From NCBI GenBank assembly GCA_001949185.1, contig BDGG01000001.1, positions 4,208,629-4,272,628 on the forward strand: 64,000 nucleotides of DNA, in the 5' to 3' direction. This stretch comes from Ramazzottius varieornatus (lineage: Eukaryota; Tardigrada; Eutardigrada; Parachela; Ramazzottiidae). Shown here in pieces: positions 11,493 to 22,900 of this stretch. Made by a program: the position numbers and the translations under genes. Every line of letters begins with the position of its first letter. The stretch's first letter is position 1. The notes under the pieces were generated by a model. That model saw nothing but the letters and a program-made list of their open reading frames with translations, was not told the DNA's origin and searched no databases.

Positions 11493-12431
11493 ATGGCGGC
11501 TCGGACTGAGCATTTCAATCTCGCTCGAGGTAAGAACGGATGCGGTGGGTATGTTGTGGCGAATTGCTCTTCAGCTTAATGCTGCTAATCGATATCAACT
11601 TCATGCTTCCTTTCTGGTTATCAGATGTTCAGAGAGCGATAGAGCTGTTGGAACGACTGAAACAAAGTATGTAATCCATCTTTAGTCCCCCTAGACCTAA
11701 GCGAGATACTCCTGGCTCTGCTGAGAATCTGATCTTCTTTGACTTCCGGTTGTCTTTCGGTAGATGATAGCTTGCCCGTGCAGAAGTTGACAGCTCTACA
11801 GCGCGTCCTGCAAAGCGAGTTTTGCACCTCGGTCCGAGAGGTTTACGAATATGTATACCAGACCATCAGCCGCGACGGAGACCTCAGTCCGGAAATACGA
11901 GCGAACGCGACAGCAAAGGTACGTCACCCTAATTAATTGGGCGATTAGAAGGCGAAAAATAATGTCACTGATGTCTGTCTCTTCGATTCAGGCGACAGTT
12001 GCTGCATTCGCCGCCAGCGAAGGCCATGCTCATCCACGTGTTGTAGAGCTGCCGAAGACGGACGAAGGCTTGGGCTTCAACATAATGGGTGGGAAAGAAC
12101 AAAATTCGCCCATTTATATCTCACGCATTATTCCTGGGGGAGTGGCTGATCGTCATGGCGGACTGAAGAGGGGTGATCAGCTCTTGAGCGTCAACGGAGT
12201 GGTAAATTCTTCAGTGTCCAGGTGGTCAGACCAGCACTTCAGAATGCTCACGCTTTAGTTTTCTTGCAGTCCGTTGAAGGAGAATCGCACGAACGAGCGG
12301 TAGAGTTGCTAAAGCAGGCTACCGGAAGTGCCATGCTGGTTGTTCGTTATAGCCCGAAGATCCTTGAAGATATGGAATATCGTTTCGAACAGCACCGAAA
12401 TGCTAACCGGAAACCTGCTCCCGCGCCATAA
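11493..12431 (+). CDS. lin-7: LIN-7 / Veli scaffold protein (L27 + PDZ)
   Basis: Five exons: 11493-11529, 11625-11666, 11764-11918, 11992-12201 and 12270-12431, giving 201 residues. The N-terminal half is the L27 domain ([30 protein letters not shown]), which pairs with CASK/LIN-2. The PDZ domain has the carboxylate-binding loop GLGFNIMGG and the conserved [20 protein letters not shown]. Size and sequence are very close to known LIN-7 proteins. The product is expected at cell junctions and synapses in the LIN-2/LIN-7/LIN-10 complex. No oddities. Confidence 0.97.
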
Positions 12432-13193
12432 AGGTCTGCATGAAATTCTGTCGTTGCCCAGTCCACAATGATGAAGGATTTGTGCTGTGCAGTCTTCAGC
12501 TCACTTACTACGGTGTGTTTGGATCTCAAGATACCTGTGCTGTTTCTACGTTTTTTCGTGAACATCGCGGCTGGCGTTTCATCAAGTAAGAATCGTTTTC
12601 TATATTGTTTTGTTTAGTGGTTATTTTCCAAGATTGTTCTTGCTTTAACTTTCTAGTTTGGTGAGGTGATATGGCCTCTGACTGGCCAAGTACAGTCCTG
12701 CGCTGCTGTGTTAAGTGTGCTGTATAGTAAGTGCACTGCAAAGGCAATACCTGCAGGAATTCGTCTTCCAGCTTTCTCCTGTTTGAGGTTGTATAAAGAA
12801 CGTGTATATCGTAGGAGAAGGCATGAGTACTCTCGCTTTTGCTGCAGTGGCGTGACATTGTGAAGTTACAAGGCTACGATCAATTCGGCAATTATGGTGA
12901 ACGAGAAAGGCGGAAAATCGATTTCGTCAAGCCTGACATCCGTTGATTGGCATACCCACGTTGTCCGTACGTCCGCTGACAGTTAGAACTTGGAAGTGAA
13001 TAGGGCAAGATTCGGTTTAGTACTTCCGTCCAGACAGGGAAGCGGATGCACGACGAGCAGTGTAGTTCGGTCGCTCTTCTCGAATTCAAATTTTCAGAAT
13101 CGCACGCCTGTTTGTTGCTGCGGCAAACTTTGTGTTTTGACGTGCGGAAATCTTGGCTTTGGAGCTATTGCACCGCAGTTTCGGGTTCCGGTT
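12432..13193. other. Intergenic between lin-7 and TMC
   Basis: It contains the lin-7 3' end and the TMC upstream region. The frame of the first TMC exon stays open upstream to about 12990, so a start earlier than 13194 cannot be excluded. No other gene is seen. Confidence 0.5.
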
Positions 13194-16100
13194 ATGTATC
13201 CAGGGCGAGCTCCGCGAGGAGGCCCGCAGCCTTTCGCACTTCCCGGTCTGGCACTTCACCAGCGCGACCCACGATTTGCCGACCAGTCGGCGTTCCTCAT
13301 CGACAATGACGACCAGCCACCTCCGTTTGAGGAGACATGGAGTCACACATCTTTATCCGACACCACATCACGCATTCTGGTCCCCGACGACCTCGACGGT
13401 CCGCATGTACCATCGCTGCCTCGAAGAGGACGGAGTGTCTCGTTTTCCGACGTCGCAGAAGGCCAAGATCGACTTCCTCATTTCGGTACGGCAAATGACC
13501 CAGAGGCTGCTGAGTTGACGTTGACTGCACGAAGTCTAGATTCGAATGGCAACCCACGAAGTCCTCATCTTTCGCCAAGTGGTTCTCAGTATGGTAGTGA
13601 AAACACAGCATCGGGCTCGACGATATCCGGTTCCACCCCCACGAGCGGGACAGGTTCGGGGTCTACCGTAACCTCGTCTGACGACAGCGAGGAAGAGGAC
13701 GAAACGCCTTTTGTGGAGCTGCTGGACGAGGACCTTTATGAGTCATTGCGTGACGGGTGAGAGCCACAGTACTGTACTGTATTCAAAACTGATATCGCTG
13801 GCGAAGACTCCTTGCAATGGAATTCCTTTGGCAGGTAATCGTTTTGGTTTTCTTTCCAGCGAGGACTTTGATTACATTGGCCTGATGGCTCACCCAACAA
13901 CTGGACTAGACGAGGATAAACTTAAGGAAAACCTGGAGTCCGTGAAGGAGATCGTTAACAAAATCAAGGATCAACCATGGCACATGAGAAGGAAGATGAA
14001 ACTTTACAGGTACCAATATCCTGTTTTAGAAGTTTAGCCAGTAAGAATTTAAGTCACTAAAATGTATTAATATTAGCTGCGGCTGTGTTTGCAGGATCTC
14101 TCAAATTTATATTGGACGCTACGAAGGCAGGTTGAATAGAGGTCGGGCAAATGCGGCGAACCTGGCAAAGGTGAGTCTGAAAATGTGATGGCAGCGGTTC
14201 GAGATAGACTTTCCTGCAGTCGTGTTGGTCTACGTCAATTAGCAAAGGTTCCGTGTGTGTTTAGTTCTTCAAACAAATACGTCGGAATCTCGAGAACTTG
14301 ATCGCGGTGCTGCAGCCATGGGAAGAGCGTATCAAGAGCATCGAGAATCGATTCGGGTCCGCTGCTGCATCTTACTTCATCTTGCTCCGGTGAGTAGACG
14401 ACCAATTAAACCAACACCGTTGTTCGTTCGAAGGTCGTGCAGTTGTTGGGTGTTGGCAGGTGGGTGATTTGGATCAATTTGATACAAACATTCTTTATTT
14501 TGGGCTTGGTAATGGTCCCTGAACTTATTTGGGGCGAGAAGAACGGCGAAACATGGCGAACCACCATGACCAAGGAGGAAATCAGCACGGCCCTCACCTG
14601 GTCCACCATCTACCACTACGGCGGATACATCAAGTACACACCGGTGTATTATGGGTACTACTCCGACAACCCTTCCTTCAGCTTCGGATACCGACTTCCT
14701 TTAGCGTACCTGGCCACAACGCTCGCGATATTACTACACAGCTTTTGGGCGGTTCTGGCCAAGTAATTCGAAGTCTCCCACAAACTTTGAACTACTGTAT
14801 TTTAGTAACCTTTTCTACACGCTAACAGAGGATGATGCGAAAGAGGATGACGCAATCGAAGGAATGAAAACCGAAATTCTGGCAAACGAAATTTGCAGGA
14901 TTGTTACCTCAAGTGGCGCACGTTTTGATTGTTATTGGCTGGAAACGTGCGCCGCTTAGATAACGATGTTGTACTGTGCTCCCATCTGCCGGCCTCCCAG
15001 TTGAATGATCAAAGGCTTTTTACGAAGAGATCAGATTTATTTTGTAGTGAAAATATTTCTGATCTGCAGGATGGCTACGAACGTGAGAGAAGGTACTGGT
15101 GGAGGTGGTACTGACCAGTATCAATTTGCTACCCGCAGTTACTGCAGTTGGGACTATATGATCGCGAACCGCGACACCGGCGACAACAAAGTAGCCGCGA
15201 TCAGTCGGGCGTTCAAAGAATACATTCTCGAAGAGCATCATAGAGGGGAGAAAGACCACAATAAATGGCTCCGGTTGTTTCTTCGTATCCTAGCTTGGGT
15301 TATTACGGGCCTCCTGTTGGCTCTATCTGTGTACATCCTGATGCAAGTGATGGAATGGAAGAAGACCTTCAAGGATCCGAATCCATCATACTTCCAGTCC
15401 AACGCCCAAGCTCTGACGTTCAAAGGAATCTCTCTGGTCTTCCCGGAATTATTTGAGAAACTTGAACATCTGGAAGAGTACCACCCTTTGATCAACTTGC
15501 GGTTGCATTTGACAAGGATCGCCATGCTGAATTTGGTGACCAACTACGCCCTTATCCAGAACTGGATCTCAGAGGCGAACGAAATGGTACGCACTCGGCT
15601 CTCTAATCGCTAACACTGTTCTATGATTATTTTCTGATGGCATTTTCTTTCAGTATGAGGAATCCGAGCACGCAAAGCACGATTTCATATGGATCTGGAA
15701 TACTTCGATTCCCCGGCCGTTCGACTGGGAACAATTGACCAGTGCCCATGTGGTCGGCGGCCACGGTGGAGGAGGCGGACATGGGGATGGTGGTCACGGA
15801 GGTGCTGCAGCTGGAAAACACGGCGCACCAGCCGGTGGACATGGCGGCTCTTCTGAAGGGGGCCATGGGACTGCAGCAAGTGAGCATGGCGCAGCATCTT
15901 TCGGTCACGCAGCGCCCTCTGCAGGGGGCCACGGGGAAAGTGCCAACACTGGTCACCAACCAGCTAATGCTCATGGAGCTGCTGCTGACGCCCACGGAGC
16001 TTCATCTTCTGCGAGACATGGAGCTTCTGAAGGTACTCAGAGGGTTGCTGTTGAGGCCCATGGGGCTTCTACTGGTCGTCACGAAGCTGCGGGAAGCGCG

Positions 16101-18584
16101 CATGATGCAGCGGCTGGTGCTGTTCATGGGTCTTCGACGGGTAGTAACGGCCACCAGGTTTCAGACAATGCACACGCCGCTCCTGGAGCAGCAGATGCAA
16201 GCCACGGCTCCGCAGCTGGATCTCAGCCCGGGCTAGTTGAAGAACAGATACCAATAATTCTGCATGCCCCTCAAAGACGGCCGGATTTTTCACTGGGAGT
16301 CGTCGATCCTCCACCCCGAGCCCGCTTCGTCGCACCAGGAACCAGTGTAGCTGCACATGGAGTGATCGAGCACGGAGCGTCCGCAGGCAAGCAACACGGA
16401 GCTGAGCATGAGGCCAAAGTCCCCAGCCACGACGCGCATATGACGGAAACTTCTACCCAGTCAACCGATACCACAGAGTCACAGGCACCGCGGCCCATGA
16501 TTTCCTACAACGTTGCAGACAACGTACCGCATATTCTCAACGGGAACGTGTCCAATCCCAACCCGGAAACGCAGGGTCTTAGTCTTGGGGACGTGGTTGC
16601 AGTAGCGAGGACCAATGCATCACAGGTTAGCACGGAGGTTACGACGACTACCGCTTCAACGCTGAGTACATTTCAAGGACCAGTCAGTAATGACACCACA
16701 ACCACAGTCCATGTGAACACATGGCCGACGCGGCTGGTGAGCAAGAGACCTCCGACAACCACAAGACCACCAACGACCACCACGCCACCTCCAATCACCG
16801 TGGAAAAGTTGAAAGAATGGTAGGATGCTAGATTGAATGCTAGATAGAATTGTAACTGAGTGCTAATGATGACGTCTTCCAGGTGTTGGGAAAACAAGGT
16901 AGCGTTCGAAGGTCTGGAAAACCTGGTAACTGAATCCATCACCGGTGTTTTGGAAGTGGTGCTGCTCGAACTGGTGCGGGGCGCCTTCGTCCGCTTGCTT
17001 CGAAATTGTTGGTTCTGGGACCTGGAATCCGTTCCAGGGTATCCCAACTTCCGTATATCGGAAAATGTGCTGAGTATCATCACCGGCCAGCAGATGACAT
17101 GGTACGTACCACAAGTATTTTCCTCCTTCGTGATTACGGTGGCTTTATACCGTTAGTTGGCAGGGTTGCCTTCTTCTTCGCGCCCGCCTTAATCCCCATC
17201 CACTTGGTTCGCTTGGTTTTCCTAATGTACTTCCGCAGCTGGGTTACTCACGTTTGTGACGTCCCGCCGGAAACTATGTTCAACACCGGCAAAGGCAACA
17301 ACTTTTACTTCTTCATTCTTCTGCTGATGCTCTTCGTCTCTACCTTGTTCATCGGGTACACAATTGTTTTCCTGCCACCTTCCTGGCAGTGTGGACCTTT
17401 CAGGTACGTTCACATTTACTCGAAAGAATTTCTCCAACCATCCAAGACGACGAATATTTTCTCAGCCTGGGCCTCGTTGCACTGTATTTTTGTTCGCAGC
17501 CGGTACGCGAAAATTTCCGACGTCTTCGTGCAAAGTGTCGGAACCCTTCCCAATTTAGCGCACCAAGCGATCGACTACATCTCGTCACCGGCGCTCATTA
17601 TTCCAGCTGTACTATTTTTAATGTAAGACAAAAACACATTCTGTGCTGTTACTCTTCAGAAAACGTAACGGTGATATTTCTCACAGGATAGTCATATTTT
17701 ACCTGTTCGCCGCGAGGTCCGCTCTGGCAAAGCATGCTGCTGATCTCACCCGCACCTTAGATCTAGTAAGAGCCACTCTTCTCAGCCAGGCGCCCTGACC
17801 TACCTTGTTTCGTAATGGTTCAATTTTAACAGGAGCGAACCGAGGAACGCCGAAAGATGTTGGCGCAGATGGAAGCCAAACAGAAGAAAGCCCAGCAAAA
17901 GCTCTTGGGCGGCGGTGATGACGCCCTGGAAGTAACGCTGGATCAAGCAGCGGAGAACAGTAAGCAAAAGCAATGTCACTTAATTCGCTTCTCATCTTCA
18001 TAAGTGTACTTGTAGCCGCGAGTCTTCTGGATAAAATGAAGAATAGAGGTTTCCCACCGGACGAACTGCGCAACCCTAAAGAAGACAAACGGCGAAGTAG
18101 GGCAGCAAGTTTGCTGGCGATGTCGACAGCGGAACTCAACCCTGCTCAGCCTGATATCAGTGGCGGGGACATGTTTAGCGAAGTTGGTTCGACACCTCGC
18201 GGCGAGCAGGGAATCCTCACGCAACAACCAACAGGCCTTCGTGAAGAGCCTCGTCTCCCATCCGACCTGGTGCTTTTCTCAAAGATTGCTCGGGCCAAGC
18301 AGAAGTTCAAACATAAACCGGCGGAACCTGTAGTAGAACCAACTGTGCGGGACGGGGCGGGATTAGTCCCAGGGGGAGAAGCGCAGCGTTTGACAGAAAC
18401 TGTGAATGAAATGAGAACTCCGGTTATGGTCGCGAATATCTTAATGACTGCGAAAATTTCTCGCACCAAAGAGAAGTTCAAAAGACATAGGAAGCACATG
18501 GCGTCGGTTGCCGAAGAAGAAACTACGGAAGCGGCGGAAACCGCGATTGACGTGGCAGGACCGTCTCCAGGTCGAGAGGGGTGA
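13194..18584 (+). CDS. TMC (transmembrane channel-like) protein with a large low-complexity insertion
   Basis: Thirteen exons: 13194-13756, 13860-14009, 14095-14170, 14265-14389, 14460-14762, 15070-15586, 15654-16819, 16883-17101, 17164-17403, 17500-17622, 17687-17765, 17833-17959 and 18016-18584, giving 1418 residues. TMC hallmarks in order are WEERIKSIENRFGSAAASYF before the first helix, YCSWDYMIANRDTGDNKVA, the TMC-domain start CWENKV, FRISENVLSIITGQQMTW and the C-terminal WQCGPFR. TMC proteins are pore subunits of mechanotransduction or leak channels in the plasma membrane. Exon 7 adds roughly 360 residues (about 605-966) of Gly/His/Ala-rich then Thr/Pro-rich sequence just before CWENKV, which normal TMCs lack. 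Intron 5 (14763-15069) holds a family A element. The start at 13194 is the first convincing ATG. Confidence 0.92.
14909..14960. mobile_element. Family A palindromic element, copy 3
   Basis: Arms CAAGTGGCGCACGTTTT and GAAACGTGCGCCGCTTAGA with GTTATTGGCT between them. The flanks GATTGTTACC and GATAACGATG continue the inverted symmetry. It lies in TMC intron 5. Confidence 0.85.
15735..16819 (+). other. Low-complexity insertion within TMC exon 7
   Basis: The translated segment is dominated by AHGA, GGHGG and HGAAS-like units for about 170 residues, then less regular sequence, then a Thr/Pro tract (TTTRPPTTTTPPP). It is fully in frame with TMC sequence on both sides and ends 5 bp before an in-frame TAG that splicing removes. 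The minus strand is also open across part of it, as expected for GC-rich repetitive DNA. Confidence 0.85.
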
Positions 18585-19054
18585 TGTTTGTAGATTTACT
18601 TGCTTTGCCTATATTATACTCTCAAACCAGAGTATGAAACGATGGAAGACTCCTGGAGGTGGGGATGGTGTTGGCAATACTGTATATTTCATTTTCACGG
18701 TTGCGTTGTCTTACGAGTAGCGGCAACAAGGAAGTACTTCATGCACTTATCGGTAAACTAGTGTGATAGCCAGAATCCTCCCAGGGTATTTCCTTCACCC
18801 TGGCTATCTTGATAGACCGGCGTTGCCGAAATAATGTTTTACGGGTAAAGCAGAACATTTTCATGGAATATGTGTCTCGTTGATCGCGCTTTTGGAATTA
18901 CTAGACACAGATTACCCACAAATTGTTGTATCTTGGTGGTGCACGTATTTGCCCTGATTTACTCCGCACGAAATGGTAACGTGACCTTCTCTTTGATGAA
19001 AATAAAAATATTATGTTGAGGTTTTGCTTTAGCTGTATTGTTGCGGTCCCATAG
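18585..19054. other. Gap between TMC and the Ly6 gene; should contain the unresolved Ly6 first exon
   Basis: The Ly6 gene needs an upstream exon with start codon and signal peptide ending in phase 1. I could not pick one convincingly here. Confidence 0.4.
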
Positions 19055-19544
19055 TTCACAGCATATCCTGCTACGAATGCAACTCCCACTATGATCCAAG
19101 ATGTGACGACCATTTTGACAATCTGACCTACCCGTTGACGGACTGCAAGTACAAAGTCAAGCCTCATCTGGGACTGTCGGGAGCGCCCATGTGCCGCAAA
19201 GCCATAAGCTACGGTAAGATATAGATATGACTTCCGTTCGTTACTGTTCTACAGTGGCGAATTCGTGTTGCTTTATCATGTTCTGGGATAATTTAGTGCA
19301 AGGCGAAAAACGAGTGGTTCGAGAATGCGCCTTCTTCGGTCTCATCGGCTATAACGACGGACGATGGTGCTTGGAACGTATGGGGACGAAGTATATCAAA
19401 TATAGCGTATGCCTTTGTAATAACAAAGATGGATGTAACGGAGCATCTTTGCGGAAGAACCTCGGACAAAGTGTCTGGTTAATTCTTGTTCTCAGAGTTC
19501 TTGTTGTCCTTGCCGCATTTCCTGTCGCCCACCGTAACGTTTAA
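19055..19544 (+). CDS. Ly6/quiver-family GPI-type surface protein (first exon unresolved)
   Basis: Two exons are clear: 19055-19213 and 19297-19544. The mature part starts CYEC and keeps the Ly6 cysteine pattern, ending CLCNNKDGCNGAS. The stretch RVVRECAFFG and DGRWCLERMGTKYIKYSVC matches the quiver/sleepless (QVR) branch known from arthropods and nematodes. The tail after CNGAS is hydrophobic (VWLILVLRVLVVLAAF), consistent with a GPI-anchor signal. Quiver-type proteins modulate ion channels and receptors at the neuronal surface; that role here is inference. The signal-peptide exon lies upstream and is not located. Confidence 0.75.
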
Positions 19545-19942
19545 CCGGTGGCACACGCGTTTCTCGGACAAAAAGAACGGGTGATGCGAAATTTTTTTTA
19601 ATTTGTGCCCGTACTTAGGTTGCTGGAATAAAATGGTCGCCAGTAACGAAAGGTCGCAGTTGTAAAGTTGATGATGCAGAGCCAGTAATAAGTGTTGTCT
19701 GGATGTTATGATACTCACGTCATGTCATATTATCTTATAACCCATTTTAGATTAAGAGTAAGTACTTTGTTGTTTTCTCACTTTTCTCAGTTTTCTAGTT
19801 CTTCCCTTGGCTTGAGAGTTGGACCCTTGAGACTCTTGTAGCTAAGTTAGCTAACGCCTTAACGGAATAGTTTTCAGACTTCTGCTTGATGATATCTGCC
19901 TTGCCGTTGACGGCTATAAGGATACAGAATTAAGGGACCAAG
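19545..19942. other. Intergenic between the Ly6 gene and Nup214
   Basis: No gene or repeat is seen. It holds the Ly6 3' end and the Nup214 5' region. Confidence 0.5.
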
Positions 19943-22900
19943 ATGAATACAGCTCCGGATCCAGGAGATACTAAGGTAAGCCACAGCGGGAATCGTGTCA
20001 ATGCATATACCAGTATACGTATGCCCCTCTGTTATTGCAGGACTTTCGTTTCGAAAAGTTGGCCGAAGCTGTATCATGGAGTGCCGACAAAGAGAAACTG
20101 TTTTCTGGAGTGATACGGGGAATAACAGCGACAAACCGTTATGGATTCGTCGTCACTATTGCAGAAAAAGGTTGGTCGAAAACTAATGATGTTATTGCTT
20201 CTATGTACTGCAATTGGAACTCAGTAAGACTAAATAATGGATATTTCTCGTAGGCTTCTACGTCGTCGTGAACGCTCAGCTCCAGGGTGCTTTGGCTGTG
20301 AAAGCCGATCAACCGTCAGTACTTGGAAAGCTTGGCGTCACCATCCATCTAGACGACCAACCACTTCTGGTCTCCTTCAGCTCATCCGGCCTTGTTCTAG
20401 CCGTCCACATGATGCGACAGGATGTTCCTGTTGCGTATCTGTACGATACACGAGCCTTCGCTCGAATGGTAAAATTATGTCCCCTTCTTCGCTTAGACGC
20501 ATACGTCGCATATATTACTTCTGACGTTCACGCATTCTTAATTACAGGATAGCCAAACTCAACCATTCCAGATTATCATCCTTAGCAGCACTCCACATAA
20601 CGCGCTGTTGGACTTCGGATGGATACCCATTCCGGAAGAAGAAACATTCATCGTCGTCATGCAGAATGGCTCGTTGGCCAGTTTTCAAGTAGGGGGACAG
20701 ACTTCCGGCGTCACAACTAAGTCACTGGCCACCGGAAGTGGACCTGATCGTGCTACCTGCGTCAGCTGGAGTCCCAAAGGAAAACAGTAAGAAGCTTCCA
20801 GATTCGATCAGTAATCCGTCTAGACTCACCGAGCTCAATTCGAGACATTAGGATATGGTTCTTCTATTTCTACCGTGATGAGAGATTTCAAGTATACGAA
20901 CGAAATCTTATGTACCTACATACCCCTATTCGGTAACGAAGTACGCTGTTTACTGTATGCAGGTTCGTGACGGTCTAGTTTCTTCTCATAGGTTTGTGGT
21001 GGGACGAGCCGATGGATCGTTAGTTCAATACAAGCCCGATCTCACGGTAGCTCGGTTGATTCCGGGTCCGTCAGGACAGCAAGTTTCAACCAGTAGCGTA
21101 GTCTGGTTGTCCACATTCGTCTTTGCGGTATGCTACAGAAGACCCGACGACATCCAACCCATCCTCGTCATCGTCCACGCTCCCAAAGCAGGCGAACCCA
21201 TCTTTACCAACTACGAAGATGTCTGTGGTGGTTTCACAGATCAAAGACAGCCCTTCTATCACATGATGGCCCTGTTGGAATGGAGAATGCTGTTGGTAGC
21301 TAGTAATACGGCACAAGAAGTGGCTGTGTTAGTATGTCAGTCTGAAGACGAGACTACAGGCTGGCTGCATCTGATACTTGACGAGACTGGCCGAGCTGAA
21401 GTGCCACTAGTGGGCTCAGATGAATCGTTTCCGCTTGGACTGACCGTCCTTACTTCTGTGGCGTCTGCACCGGTCTTGTTGGTGGCGACTACGTTGGGGA
21501 TTGTCGTGTCGTTCAAAGTAGTCAATAGGTTACCGATTAAGGGCGCGACTGACCCGAACAGTATTCTTTGCAGGTGAGAAGCTCCCGGACTGTTTCGGAA
21601 AGAACAAGTCTTGGCAGTAGGGAAATCCTCAAAACGTTACAACCATAACATATTTCGATCTAATTATTTTTTTCTGAACGTGTTAGGCCGCCAGAGAATA
21701 TCGCTTCAGCCGGAAGTGAACGACCAGGCCTAGTTGGAATCCAGAGTTCGGCACCAAGCACTTCCACAACACCACAAACAACGAAAGAAAACCCTCCGAG
21801 TTCTAGTACAAGCTTAGCTCCGAGCAAACCTGCGCAGTCAGAAGAACAACCTCCTTCGCCTGGGACGCAGGCTAGAAAGGCGTTGTTCGCTGCTGGGATG
21901 GCTACACAAAGTCCGCTGTCGTTATCTACTAATACTTCAGCTGGCGGATTCGGAGCTCATCCTTCCAGTGTAGCTCCCGCTGGCCAAAGCTTTGGCTCGC
22001 TGTTTGGACAAGCAACAGCAACACAGAATGTCAGCGGTGGTGGAATGGTCACGAAAGAAGCTCCGAAGGAAGTCTCGAAGGCTCCGCTAAATGAAGGATT
22101 CACGTCAAGCCGAGCAAGTGCAGCCGCGCCTTCACCGAAAGCTAACGGGGCTTCCACCCACCCTGTTCTAACGACCATCATTGGCTCGCAGGTAGTGTAA
22201 CCCTTCGTTTCCTTTTTCGGACCGTCCATTGTTGCTGCTTCATGGCGGCATCACGAGCTAGTGAATGTAGCCATATTGCACGGAGCTGCGTACTACGGGT
22301 TCGTGGTTAGAGTGTAATTCTCTGTATGCAGGTTTTTGTCTGATTTTGAATGTGTAAAATCAACAGGGCTGACATTCTTCTTTACAGCCGGAGCTCAAAG
22401 GAAGTTCGCCTTCGCATCATGCACGATCGGTTCCCGCTTCGATATCATCAAAGAAACTTGTTGACTTCGTCAAAAAAATCAGCGCTCATGGACAAGACAT
22501 CAAGCGGGACGCCGCTCCCCATTCCTCTACCTTCGACCTTTCTCAAGTCGAAGAACGAATGAAGTCCATCCAGACAGCTCTCGACGCCTTCACCCAGTAC
22601 TACGAAGAAGCCTGGTTGCGACTTCACCAAGTACAACCATTCGCAATGCATAAAAGTTTTCTCTTACTGTCACCTCTGACGCACCTGCATGCTTCCGCGC
22701 CGTAGTCTTTGCACATTTTCCTTGTGTGCAGGTACTCGAACAATCGTGCTTACTTTCAGTTCTAACGCATTTTCTGTTGCAGTCGGAACGGAATTTGGAC
22801 CAGAGTCTGCACGTTATCGAGGAGACCAAGTACGTCGTGGAGCACTGTACAGGCTCAGACTTGTTAGCTTCCTTCAAGCTCCTGCCTCTCAACCCAGTGG

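Noticed and set aside
14763-15069. Family A core in TMC read as a coding extension
   Set aside because: Frame analysis places it between a good donor and a good acceptor whose phases match. It is intronic.
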